The notes under the pieces were generated by a model. That model saw only the letters and a program-made list of their open reading frames with translations, was not told the origin of the DNA and did not search any database. This document shows positions 12,510 through 24,397 of a stretch of DNA of 64,000 nucleotides, one piece after another. The number at the start of each line of letters is the position of its first letter. The first letter of the stretch is position 1. Source of the DNA: Caenorhabditis remanei (Eukaryota > Nematoda > Chromadorea > Rhabditida > Rhabditidae); the NCBI RefSeq assembly GCF_010183535.1, contig NC_071331.1, positions 8,990,001 through 9,054,000 on the forward strand. The letters run 5' to 3'. The position numbers and the translations under genes were made by a program.

Positions 12510-14340
12510 TAATATATCGTTTTTTGATGTTAAATTCAGTAATCATAATTTTACTTTATATTACAAAACGATCTCTCGATAATTTCTATTTCTTCTCACG
12601 GTCAAGTTCGGATGGTGTGCAGTGCATTTGATCTCAAGTTGGAATGACCGTGTATATGCAAGCGAAATTCAGTAGAATTGATCGAGAAAAGATGAGAAAC
12701 ACCGATTCTAGTGAGAGCATTTTAGAACAAATTGTAAGATTGATCAGAAATTACTCTCAGCCGGCAGTTTTATGAATTAAGGTTCGGAATTGATAATTTT
12801 GAATCGGATATTCACGAAACGTATTGTCGGTACTGTATTAATATCATCTTCTGAACCAAATGATATTAACCGAATTAAACAGATATCTCATGCAACCGAA
12901 TTCCCGCCTTTGTTTTGTTGTTTCTCGTGCACGATTGGAGGAAAGATGACACTTTGACCAATTTGAGAAAAACCATATATTTGCAATGTTTTCAAGTTTT
13001 TGAATTGATCTTGTTAGAAAATATACGATGTTTTAATTACCTTGAGAAGTAAGTATCATAGAAAATGGAGACAATAAAACAGTAACTTCTCAAAAACCTT
13101 CTTGAACACTCTTTCAGTTTTTTGCTGTTCCAGGTGGTGCCGGAATTCCGAACACGTTTCAGCGGAGATCCAATGAAAGTAAAAAGATATATTCACCTAT
13201 GCCCGCTACCGTATCTCTAATTTTTAAACAGTTATAATCCGTTTGCATAAAGTTTTAACTAATTTGACAAAGCAATTTCCGAGAGGACTCTGCAATACAC
13301 TCATATGAAGGAAGGCATGTCACACTTTATGTTTAGATTAAATCTGATAGAAAAGACACAATCTTTTTCCAAAAATGATTTTGAATAAAATGTTGCATAA
13401 CTAATTCAGTGGTTTTATTAAGAGCGCTTAGTCGTCAGAGAAGTTCCTCAAAACATAGTTAACAAGCAGGAAACAGTTATAACAAAACTTTGAAAAAGTA
13501 TATTTAATGTTTTGAGAAATATTTTGTCATTGCTGAAAATTTTCCGTCTGGAATGAACTAAAAGGATTGAAAAAATGATGAATCCGCAATGAAACAGCAA
13601 AAATCGAAAGAAATCGATTTTTGGCAGAATCTTGTCAGATTTTCAAAGATTTTTCTGCTTACCATATTTACGCCGTAGAATATTTATTATATAAAAGAAA
13701 TAGGCAATATGAGCAAAAACATATGAAAAGAGACTGAAAAATAGCAAGAGTGAAACTGAAATGTATGGAAAATTACGTATCTCCCAACTTTTGGCTGATA
13801 GATCATATTTTTTAACTGTTACACTTGGCTGGTAAATTATTGGTCACTTATATTTACTAATTATTCTTTCTTAGTGCATGAAGTTTCAAGAAAAATACTG
13901 ATCGAGTATTCAAATACTAAAATTGTTTCTATATCATCCCGAATGAAAATAATGATGTAATGCATAAAGAAACACAAATATGGCTTCAGAAACAACTAAG
14001 GGGTTTCTCAATGCACTTTAGCTACAAAGAATCAAACACTAAGTACACATTGAAACAAATAAAACGGTTAGGAAAACAATGCACTTTTTATTTTTTCTGT
14101 ATGAAAGTTTCACATTAAATCAAAAACATTCACAGATCAAAGTTGCCTCACTGAAACCGAAGTTCATATTTCAGGTTTTCAGACTTGCGTGGAATTTCTG
14201 ATAACATACATATACATATCTCAATTCTCTCATCCCATGTTCCCTCTAGTCCAATATATCCAACTACTGTTTTAAAATGTGACAAAGACTACAGAGAATG
14301 AAATGAACTTACCTCACGAAAGGGGGATTATCCGTTCGTG
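12510..14340. other. Intergenic, no gene seen
   Basis: AT-rich upstream region of the DUF148 gene. I see no coding frame, RNA gene or transposon terminus. An octamer copy TGAAACAG is at 13590. Confidence 0.4.
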
Positions 14341-14415
14341 ATGACGACGACGGGATGAAAAAAAAACCTCGACTACGACTACCATTTTCTATTTTCGACG
14401 GAGGTTCTGACTTGT

Positions 14416-14422
14416 TTTTCAG
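14416..14422 (+). promoter_or_regulatory. Spliced-leader acceptor of the DUF148 gene
   Basis: TTTTCAG lies 7 nt before the ATG at 14430. In a nematode this strongly suggests trans-splicing just upstream of the start and favours the 14430 ATG over the in-frame ATG at 14355, which would add a basic segment before the signal peptide. Confidence 0.6.
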
Positions 14423-14429
14423 AAGAAAA

Positions 14430-17327
14430 ATGATCTACGCCGCTTCTATTTTGATATTTCTTGCAATTTTAATGAGGACCAATGCACAATTGGATGCAGC
14501 AGTGATGCCGGTGGATCAAAGTGTCTCGTCGACTTCCGGTGAGTTTTGAAATTAGTTTGAGGACATATAAGGGATATGAGTTAATTGTTTGGCAAAAATT
14601 TTGAAACCATGGTGTGACAGGAAATATTTTTGACAAAGCCGCTAACCAATAACTATATTTTAATATTAAAACAAATATACCACGTGGATGAAGACATTTT
14701 GAAACTGACTAGTGAGTTTTAACATTTCTTTTGTTGCTTTCTCTAGTTCCGAGAAAAAACTATTTCACTACACAACAGATCTCACAGTTTCATATTTTTC
14801 ATATAGCTGCGAGTATTAATATTTAATTGATCGGGGGACGTTTTATCCAGCAGTAAAGGAGACGAGAAAAGGTGAGAACGGTTTCAGTGTCACTATAAGT
14901 ATTATCGTGATTGAATTTGAGTTGATGATCACAATTTGTGAAATTAACAATTCTGTGAGTTCTGTCTCTATAGCGGTGGTTGTTCAAGAACATTAATGAA
15001 TCATAGTACCGAAAATTCACTGTTTCGAATTGCAATGAATGTGATCTTCTGAAAAACCCACATAACTAGTAACAACTCAAAACATCTTACGGAACATAAC
15101 TCGCTTGTTTAACACGTGTAATTATGAATTTGAACAGGAAAACCGTAAATGTCGTCAAATATGATACATTGTGTGCATGCATGTTATTTGACTCAGAAAT
15201 GCATGCCAATGACGATTTCAATCACAATTTTTTTTGTGTTCTCACCTCTTTTAATGAGATTCATAAAAGCCTGTTTCATAACTTTTATTAATATAGATTT
15301 TTATTTGGAGGGTGTATTGTAAAGAACATATTATTTTGTTGCAATAAAATTGACAGTTTCATATTTTTCATATAACTGCCAAGCACAGTCATTAATTGAT
15401 AGTTTCTATGCGATGGTTGTTCAAGAACATCAATGAAACATAGCAGCGAAAATTCACTGGTTCGAATTGCAATGAATGCGATCTTCTGAAAAACTCATAC
15501 TTGCAAACCGGGCCTAAACGGGCCGACACGGGCCGGAGCGTAACTCGCGTTAAACTCAATTGATTTTTCACCGAAATTCGATTAAAATTTTTTTAAAGTG
15601 AAATCTTAGGCACGAGTAACCATCATATATTAGAAAATTACATAAGAATAAAACTTTACTGAAACCGTACAATGTGGAGAAGTTATTGTAGTTTTTGACA
15701 TCCTCACCCGGAAATCTCTCTCATTCCAGAATCCCCAATAATCGAAACCATGATTGATACCCCCGCATTCCTCAAATCAGCCACAGATAGTCAACGGAAG
15801 GAATACATTGAACTCGAAGGAAACCCCAATTTAACATTGGAAATGAAACAAAAAGCGCTATACAATTGGGCACAACGATGCGGGAACCCGGTTAATGTGA
15901 GCTGGAAATGGCTGGAATGGCTCATTTCAAAAATCTGGTGTTTGCAGGGTCTTTTTACAATGTACATGGCTGAAAAACAAACATTGCAGTCACAGGAAGA
16001 CCAGAGGATGTCGGTTATTGTTTCAGGTCTCTCGGTAGAGGCTCAGCAAGCGGATAAGAATGTTAGGGGTAAGTATGGGGAATAAATGCACGGTTAACAT
16101 TAACTCAAAAAAATTTTCGGTTTCATATAAATATCTTGAAGCAGTGACAATAGAAATGTTTCTAGTGTAAACCATCCTCATGGAATATAGACGCGTAGGA
16201 AAATTTAGCCCGAAATTTCAGATTTAACAGTTTTCGATTTTGTTCAAATTGCTCTGATGAAGAGTTCCAGTGGCAAAAACTTTGCAGCTGCCGTGAAATT
16301 CCAACTCAGAAGCCTCTCAGTAAACTTAAGTCCAAAAATATCTAGTTTGAGAAACAGATGAAAGTGGAAAATTTTTTCATTGTGTTACTGTTAATCTTTT
16401 TGAGTTTGATTGTGAGAGGAATCTAGACGCTACACTCCACCATTAATTTTTCGGATAAGAATGTTCGGGGTGAGTATGGCAAGTAAATGCGATAGAAAAA
16501 TTAATTTAAATAAAAGTTCCGGTTCCATATAAATATCTTGAATCTGTGACAATGAAAATGTTACTGTCGTAGAACGACCTGGTGAAATATAGACTCGTAG
16601 TATTATTTAGTCCGAAACTTCAGATTTTACAGTTTTTGATTTTGATCGAATTGATATGATGAAGAGTTCCAGTGACAAAAAAAAGCAAGCTGCGTAGTAA
16701 ACTTTAGCCCCAAAATTTCCAGTTTCAGAATGTGATGAAACTGGAAAATTGTTTCAATGTTTACTGTAATCTTTTTTTATTTGGGAGGAATCTAGATGCT
16801 ACACTCCAGTATTAATTTTTCGGATAAGAATGTTAGGGGTGAGAATGGGGAATAAAAACGATAGTAAAATTAACTCAAATAAAATATTCGGTTTCATATA
16901 AATATCTTGAAGCGGTGACAATGAAAATGTTACTATCGTAGAACGATCAGGTGAAATATAAACGCGTAGTAAAATTTAGTCCGAAATTTCAGATTTTACA
17001 GTTTTTGATTTTGATCGAATTGATATGATGAAGAGTTCCAGTGGCACAAAAAGTAAAGAAAGCTGTGCAGTAAACATTAGCCCAAAAATTTCCAGTTTCA
17101 GAATCTGATGAAACTGTAAAATGTTTTAAATGTTTACTGTCCTCTTTTTCAATTCAGAGAAAATCCAGACGTTACACTCCAGCATTGAGACCAGCAAAAA
17201 TCACTTTTTTCCAGGAATCACCAACAACTTGAACCAGACCAAGAAAGAAATGGATACCAACGTGGCGAAGCAACTGAGCAAACTCCCCAAGAAGGTCTAC
17301 TATGAGCTCACTTTTGCTACTCAATAA
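14430..17327 (+). CDS. Secreted DUF148 (SXP/RAL-2-like) protein
   Basis: Four exons fit without a frame break: 14430-14538, 15730-15896, 15948-16068 and 17158-17327, giving 188 residues. Residues 1-19 form a signal peptide (hydrophobic ASILIFLAIL, ending TNAQ). The exported part begins with an acidic/Ser linker, then TPAFLKSATDSQRKEY and a helical domain with the LTLEMKQKALYNWAQR pattern typical of DUF148 (SXP/RAL-2) proteins, a nematode-specific secreted family. The family is known; the role of this member is not. Intron 2 is 51 nt, in frame and stop-free, so its retention would add 17 residues. Intron 3 is 1.09 kb and consists of tandem repeats. AATAAA follows at about 17359. The family call rests on pattern recognition; the exon structure is firm. 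Confidence 0.8.
14780..15500. repeat. Duplicated block inside intron 1
   Basis: Within intron 1 of the DUF148 gene, 14785-15060 and 15352-15492 share ACAGTTTCATATTTTTCATA, TGGTTGTTCAAGAACAT and TCGAATTGCAATGAATG. These are two diverged copies, the second one shortened. Confidence 0.65.
15496..15570. mobile_element. Fragment of CATACTTGCAA/GGCCC MITE family
   Basis: Starts CATACTTGCAAACCGGGCC and continues with GGGCC-rich words, like one end of the elements at 24135 and 25729. The opposite terminus is missing. It lies in intron 1 of the DUF148 gene. Confidence 0.6.
16053..17160 (+). repeat. Tandem triplication inside intron 3
   Basis: GATAAGAATGTT(A/C)(G)GGGGT(A/G)AG, the exon-3 end plus its splice donor, occurs at 16053, 16454 and 16823, giving periods of 401 and 369 bp. 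Each unit also carries a GTTTCATATAAATATCTTGAA stretch and ends with a block like the start of exon 4 (CTACACTCCA..ATTAA). The intron therefore contains two extra copies of the exon-3 donor and of the exon-4 acceptor side, fused as decoy exons. Confidence 0.75.
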
Positions 17328-17339
17328 CTCTTCTTTTCC

Positions 17340-19230
17340 TACGTTTTTCCTTGTTGAAATAAAGAAATAAAATTACTTTATTATACCGAAACAGTTACGA
17401 ATACGATACATGAACATGCCGGAATTTTCAGGAGCATCACAAATTCTATTGAACAAAGCAAAATTGTTATTTTATAAAACTCGCGGAGTGTGGTAAGCGA
17501 TAACAGTTTTATTTCAGTGTTGTATTTTTCTAAAACCTCACTATTTGCAGTAACACGATAAGTTAGAAAAGACTCCGCTGACAATGTTTCATAGTTGGCA
17601 TATAACATGGAGTTTGAAATAAATAGTTTGGTAACTTCTGCTTATTGTATATACATAAAGAAAATCGGGTTCAATATTATTTCAAAACAGCAATTCTTAT
17701 TAATCATTGGTAAAGAACTTTTCAAGTTTGTTAGTCAAAAATACCGTATCAAACTTTTCTTATTACTTCATCAAGCTACGCAGTTCATTTTTTTTTCGAC
17801 AACCTGAGTTTCATTATTTGTCGGATCCGTAATCAACCGAGCTTAGCAGCTATTAAAAGTTTGGGATTGGTATAATACAAAACAAACCGTAACAACCCTT
17901 TGCTATTATTTAATAAAGTTGCGATTTTCATTTTGTTTTGACCAGTTCAGAGTTTCATCATATGTCGGATCCGTAATTGACCTGATGTCATAGTTGATTA
18001 AAGGTCTATTGAAGCCTGGTTCATCAATTTTGGGATCCTCAATATTCAAAACGACACATGTCTCATTCCTGTTTCATAACATCGTTGAGTGTAGACTTCT
18101 GTTTAGATGAGTTGATTTATACTTGCTGACCATTGGAAAAACACTGGAAATGTTCTGTAATAGTAGCTTTTGAAAAAATAAATAATACAGTGTCTTTGTT
18201 ACAGATGTTCCATAAAATGATCGAATTGAATTCAACGTAGGTTGAATCATGAAATTCATACTAATTAATATAAGATGAGAAAACTATAATCCTATTATCC
18301 AGCGATCCGATTGAGTTTCGAATGCTTACCATATTTATGTAAGTCTGCTGTAACCGAGGAAAAAAACTTATTCATAGAACAATAATTGTTATCGCGACAG
18401 ATTGAAGATTAAAATAAATTGAAACAGAACATTTTCGATTTTCTGTAAAATTTAAAAAAATTAGCCATTCACACAAAAAAAGTTCATTTTCAATCTCAAC
18501 TTAACAGCTAAACAATCTAGAAAAGTTCGAGTTTTTTTCCGATTCGAATATATATGTATGATCGAAACTGATTAAGTTTAAAATAGTTTTGTTTTTAATC
18601 TAGGACATCCATTGTCAAATCTCAAATACCTCCACTATCTGAATAACCTGAAACCGAGTTTTTTTTTTTTCATCTTAGTATCAACATATTCTAATGAAAG
18701 CCTAAAAGAGATGTTGTTCATGAAACTGGACTTTTTAAATTTTGGTTTTATTTCTCATTTTCAATCAGTAAGATGTTTTTTGATTCAGCCAACCATTTGA
18801 TGCGATAAGATCACATCTTGACTTATTTTTCTATTTTTGAAATGGCTGCAGTAAAAATTTTGAGTTCAAGAATTTTTGTGTATTCAAAACTTAAAACTTA
18901 TGAGTTTAATGTAACCGAAACTTCACTTAACCATCAAAATGTATCAAGATTTCAAACAATGCTCTTATAACATATCCACCACAACTATGTACCTCACAAT
19001 GCCATTATACCTCACAATGCCATTACATTGTGTTTTTGAAACTGTAGCGATGTGAAAATATTTGTGAAATCAGTTTCCATGAAGTAGTTTGAATTTGATT
19101 TTCTTGTTATCGACAATCATTTTTAACCATATTTCAATTCAATATTATAATCTTCATCGATAACAACTTGAGAATTCTGAGTCCCAGTGTTGTCCATAAT
19201 ATTTCCAATGATGAAATTGAGGTAATAAAT
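17340..19230. other. Intergenic, no gene seen
   Basis: Downstream of the DUF148 gene I find only AT-rich sequence with short spurious frames. A short local duplication, TACCTCACAATGCCATTA twice, lies at 18990-19026. Confidence 0.45.
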
Positions 19231-19242
19231 TAGACACCACAA

Positions 19243-19621
19243 CAGAGCTGTGCGGAATTCCTTCCTTCGACTTCCTTCTTCCTTCTTCCAGGCTTTTTTC
19301 ACTTTTTATTCCTTCTTCCTTATTCCCTTTTGAAAAATTTTATTTCCGTCTTCCTTGTTCCTTCTTCCGTTGAAAAGTTTACTAAAATTTTGTAATTTTC
19401 GACGGAATTTTGGTGGTTTTTGACGGAATTTTGTATGAAACAACATCAAAATTCGTTTTCAGAGATGACTAGAAAAAAGCTTCTTCAAATTTGTCATTTT
19501 CAAAATTAACTTCCGATTTCCCGGTTCGGAACCCAACTTCCTTCTTCCTTTTTGAAAATTTCACTTCCTTCTTCCTTCTTCCTTCTTCCTTTTCAAAAAA
19601 TTTTACTTCCGCACAGCTCTG
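19243..19621. mobile_element. hAT-like MITE with 8-bp target duplication
   Basis: A 379-bp element with inverted ends CAGAGCTGTGCGGAA and TTCCGCACAGCTCTG, flanked by the perfect direct repeat CACCACAA (19235-19242 and 19622-19629). The interior is CTTCCTTCTTCC pyrimidine repeats. CAG-type termini with an 8-bp TSD are typical of hAT transposons; there is no transposase. Its ends resemble the GTGTGCGGA ends of the element at 44965. Confidence 0.85.
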
Positions 19622-19639
19622 CACCACAATAATCGCCTC

Positions 19640-21980
19640 ACGTCTTATAAAATTTTTATGATATTTTTTTTTAACAATCAATGAAGTTGAGAGTGCATTC
19701 GTTCTGATTTTTTGCAGATGTTTGAAACAGTACTTTTCAGAGTACTAGTCGCTTTTTTTCAAATCTTCATTTCATCAAAATAAAAACAATTTTAAGTTTT
19801 TTATACGTACATAAAAATGGAATCCTCTATCATTTCTGATTTGCAGACTTGAGATTTTACGTTCTCATTCTGCTTTTTATGCTGGCATTGAACCAATTTG
19901 TTAGAATTAAATTAGTTAAAAGCAATTATCAAACTATTAATACTGATCATTTGGTAATTCAACATAATATTGAAATAGTCAAAATTCAAAAATACTGAAC
20001 CTGATAATTCTCGACCGGGTTACCCAGAAAGGATTAGAAAGGACATGATCAGATAGCCCGGCCAAACTAAAATTTGAAATATAATATTTTAACATTTCAA
20101 AAACGAAACAAAAGGACGTTGATGATTTGGATTTTTAATAACTTCCCCCGTTTCAACATTTCTATGTTAAGTTTTAGATCACATTGACGTTTAGTTTGGT
20201 TTTGATAGACTCACCCCAAAACTAGAATACACGAATAGTTGTCATTAATTCTGAACTTCTGAAATGTCCGCTAATGTCATCTACGCATGCACCGTAAATC
20301 GACACCAAATACTAAAATCTTCATTTCGAGACCATTCTCTCTTTCATGTCCGAGCAGTTAACACTACTCGAAGGTTTTTTTTCTTTTTTTCATGTTTCAA
20401 GATAATGCGAAACCTGTCCGTTTTGAAATATAGTTGCTCCTTAGCTTTCTTCAATATTCCCACAAAAAGTCATTTTTCATATGCGCTCCGCCGAACCTTG
20501 TTTTTCCCTTGCGTTCCATCATCCCCCTCTTTGTATGCCTAAACGGGCAATTGCTGTTCATCTGTCCTTTTCTCGCCCTTTGCCAGTACTTCCCCCTTCT
20601 CCGTTTATATTAAGGTCGGACTGCATGGTGCAATAAACAATCGATAATGTGCGAAACCACTCTTTTTCGCGCACTTGGCTCATTTTAAATATTGCGTTAT
20701 TTTTTTCTGAACTCTGAATAACAAAAAGGGACCTTGCCAGCAACATAAAGTAAAAAATTAATAGTAGAAAATTAAAACTTGAAACATAATTCCAATTTAA
20801 AAAATTATTGCGTTATTTAAAAATTCGTTTTGAGAAAGATCGCAGAAAGTTATTTTCATTACTTTTCCGGTTTTTTCGTGGTTGCCTGACTCTTTTTTTT
20901 GCACGAACTGAATTTGTAATGTTTCATGTTTTTCCACTGTTTCAGTTACTTTACAAGTCTTCAAGAAGAACTCTGGCAATAATGACATGACGAAATTTTG
21001 GGCATGAAAAGGATTTACGAAACTTATTCGAAAAAAGAAACGAGTCGTCCCATTCTCGTAAAGTTCACGGGTTTTCAGCACCGCAAAAATCATTATTCTG
21101 TTTTTTCGTCTTGACAGTTCTGCACCGTCAATTTTCTTTCATTCCCATCCGTGTTTAACAGAAAAGGTAGTTCATTTTTGGTTTTTTTATTGTTTACGCC
21201 GAAGTTCCAACGTTTCTGTTTCACAAATTCGTTTTTCATACAACGTTGAAATAGTTTATAATTATTTAATGACACCTTTAGTAATAGTTGTTTTTTAATT
21301 TCAAAGTTTGTAAACAGGTTAAACGGCAGTTTTTTTTCTAAAATTATGTGTTTCAGAAATATAATAATTACAGTGCTAACGTTGTTTGACTATTTCGAGT
21401 TAAATATTTCCAAACTTTGAGAACGTGTCACGGTTTTGCTGATTGACCCGCAAAGTGAAATTTATATGGACTGTACAGATCTTAAGCAGAACTTCATTTT
21501 TGTAATTGACCTTTTTTGTACGAGGGCCGTCTAGCCAGTTACGGGCCGGCGGATTATTTTCTCCCTTGAAGTAAAATATTGATTTTTGCCGGCCTGCAAC
21601 TTGCTAGAGAGCTCTCGAAAAAAGATCAACTACAAAAATGTAGTCATGCTCTTGATCTGCATAGTCCATACAAAAGTTAAACGTTGCGAGAATCATGGCC
21701 GGCACTGTAATTCTCACTTTTATCATTCCCAGAAATAGTTAAAAATTTCGTCGATAGTATGTATTTCCATACGTTTTGCTAGACTTACAAATACCGTTTC
21801 ACAGTGATTTAAAAGTGCCATAGGAAATTTTCACATTGTTCGATTATCGATTCCATTTCCGCGTGAAACTTACTGTGTTGCCACAAAGCGCGATTTCACA
21901 CGAACTGCCAATTTTCATTCTGAATCGTAAAGTACCTTCTTTCTTATTTTTCACCGAATCCCTTTATAAGAACCTCTTCG
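19640..21980. other. Upstream region of the ELM2/SANT-like gene
   Basis: No gene is supported. 20460-20700 is less AT-rich and includes TTTATATTAAGG, a possible promoter area. Around 21525-21620 an imperfect inverted pair, CTAGCCAGTTACGGGCCGGC and GCCGGCCTGCAACTTGCTAG, suggests a small decayed palindromic repeat. Octamer copies are at 19723, 20937 and 21216. Confidence 0.4.
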
Positions 21981-21987
21981 TTTTCAG
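21981..21987 (+). promoter_or_regulatory. Splice acceptor before the ELM2/SANT-like gene
   Basis: TTTTCAG ends 15 nt before the ATG at 22003. It could be a trans-splice (SL) site or the acceptor of a 5' UTR intron; no upstream exon is evident. Confidence 0.5.
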
Positions 21988-22002
21988 GTAACCACCGTCA
22001 AA

Positions 22003-23694
22003 ATGCTCCCCGAGTCGCCCCTCCCAAGTACTCCAATGGCCTCGTCTCCATCTAATAGGGAAAACTACTGTCCTCATTCCACATGGAATTTGACACCAGT
22101 TAACACTTCACCATCGAATTGTTCGATGGATTCTGGAGATGTTGAAATGGAAGAACCAAAGGAACAGGAGACATTGGAGACACCACAGAACGACTTAACC
22201 CCAGAATTCTCAAAACGAAAAAGCCGACGTCTTCACAAGGAGAACACCTCGAATGATAATGAGTTGTTGGCCAATTATCATAATGGTCTTGGTGTCGTTG
22301 GTAAGAGTTAGAACACTTTTCATCGGAACTCCTTCTTAACTTTATTATTTCAGAACGTGGAACCAAAATTCCAATCGGACTCGGCCACACTCCATTTGTC
22401 TTCAAAAAGAAGGTCTCGGGAAGAATTCAGAGGCAAAATAACATGTTGAAGATTGACATGGTGCCTGTTTTCAGGAAGATAGAATCCCCCTCAATTTCTG
22501 GAGCCAACAGATCAGAGAAGACAAACTCAGACTATCTGAAACCAGGATCCAATAAAATCGAAATCGGACCCAATCACCAAGCAGACATTCCACAATTAGA
22601 GGAAAGTCGCGAAGATGAACCAGATAGGGAGGAAGTGATTTGGACACCTCCAGAGCAAACATTTGACTACGAAATTTGCCGTAACGGATATTGGAGAGCC
22701 ATCTGGAGGCAGTTTGAAGGGCAGATTCCATTCGAGATTACGCTTCAAAATCTGATGAAATGTGGATACTCGTTTGGAGAGAGTCTGGAGACAGTCGACC
22801 AGAATCTGAAGACTGTGCCTCAAAAGTTCAAGCCGTTATGTGAAAATCAGTATAAGCAGTTTGAAAAGTTATTGTTGGTTAACAATTTTGAAAGACGGAC
22901 ACTTCAGGAAAAGAGCGTAAGTTGTAGAGAAAATTTTCGAAAGTGTGTTTTCCAAACGGCTTCCTATTTTCAGATGAAAAACTATCACATCGCCGAGGTC
23001 CAAAAATTCTACCATGACTTCAAAAATGCCTATCTTGGAGCTGAAAACACGTGCGACTCCCATGACCCCCTCTGCAAAGAACTCAGCTTCGTTCCCCGGT
23101 GGGCGTGCTCAAATTGCACCAAGATTGACAGAGCTCCAGGAGACCTTTGCTTGATCTGTAAGACTTACGAAGAACTCACTGGAAATACTCGGCCAGCCAC
23201 TGATGTCGTTTTCAACGATGAGGATGCTAAGAAGATTCAAGACTGGAATCAATTGGATATCAAAAAAGGAAGGACTATTCCGATGACGGAGTTCGAGAAG
23301 ATTCAAGAGGCGGAGGTCACATACAGATGGATGAACAATATTCTAACGGAAGAGGAAGAAATGATGATTGACAATTATCAGCTCACTCATCGTCGTCGCT
23401 GGAACAGGTTGTCTGAAGCAGAGCAAAAGGAGATTGGAAGGAAGATCGTAGAGCAGTTGAAACCTCATCCACTGCCTTTGTTCAAAAAGTGCAAGTGTGA
23501 CGATGTTGAGAATGTGCAAATCCCTGCTCCCTCTCCGGTTAAAGTCGTAATGTCACAAGAGGTTGTACTGGCATCATTCCAAAAAATCGATAAGGATGTT
23601 CAAAATCAGAATGAGCAAATCAAGAAGAGAAAACTGTAAGAGGTGGGTCAAATCTTGGTTTTTGATTTGATAATTAACTTCAATTTTCAGATAA
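22003..23694 (+). CDS. ELM2/SANT-like, GATA-type zinc-finger protein
   Basis: Exons 22003-22300, 22354-22916, 22974-23635 and a last 4 nt at 23691-23694 give 508 residues. Residues 1-190 are Ser/Pro-rich and acidic with a basic KRKSRR patch. About 193-250 (FDYEICRNGYWRAIW through GYSFGESLETVDQ) reads like the end of an ELM2 domain. About 257-305 (ENQYKQFEKLLL through NYHIAEVQKFYHDFK) reads like a SANT domain. Cys332, 335, 346 and 349 form C-x2-C-x10-C-x2-C, like the GATA-type finger of MTA/EGL-27/RERE corepressors. The tail ends KKRKL, a possible nuclear signal. ELM2-SANT proteins recruit histone deacetylases; a nuclear corepressor role is inferred from the fold order only, and similarity is weak. 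The stop codon is split by the last intron; read-through gives the same protein. Intron 2 (57 nt) is also in frame and stop-free. Confidence 0.75.
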
Positions 23695-24134
23695 TTCGAC
23701 TCAATGCATCACTATGCAATCTTCTCGTCAGCTGATCCGAATATCCATTTTGACATTTCATTTTTCTATTTATCTATCAGATTTATTTATGCCCCATTTC
23801 TCTTCCCCCCACCCCGAATCCTGTCAAATCGGTCCCTGATTTTTTGGACCCCCGATTTTTCCCCGTTTCTAAAAGTGTTTTTCCCTGCTTATCAGGTAAT
23901 ATACGGTTGTTTTTTAATGTTTCTTGTATGTCTCCTTTTTTTTGACATATAGTTGTTTTGAACGAAACGTTTGACATTTTACAGTCGTGGATTTTACTGT
24001 TCCTAGAATATCCACGAAGGGAAAGAGATTAGTTTGAAATTAGCTAAAAGGAAACAAACAATAATCTGAGACTGTTCAGGAGTGTCGCTCGCGGTGTTAT
24101 GGAAATGTTGTCAGGGCAAAAAGACTCCTGGAAT

Positions 24135-24397
24135 CATACTTGTCAAGGCCCGAGCCGAATGCCCGGATAATTGGCGCCCAAAATTCAATTTTTCCAAATT
24201 TTTGAAATGTTTATCGCGAAATAGTCAAATTTTCGACTGTGACTCAATCCGAAATCCAATGTACATTTGATTTTCAATTGAAATTTAAAACATCTCCGAA
24301 AATTCCAGCAGTTTTGCAAAAAAGTAAAAAAAAATTCAAAAAGTTCAATGTTTGTATTGAAACCCGGGCCGATGAAAATTTTCTCGTCGCAAGTATG
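24135..24397. mobile_element. MITE with CATACTTG termini
   Basis: Starts CATACTTGTCAAGGCCCG and ends with GTCGCAAGTATG; GGCCC-rich ends surround an AT-rich core, as at 2250-2550. I found no clear target duplication. It lies between the ELM2/SANT-like gene and the TSP1-like cluster. Confidence 0.65.
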
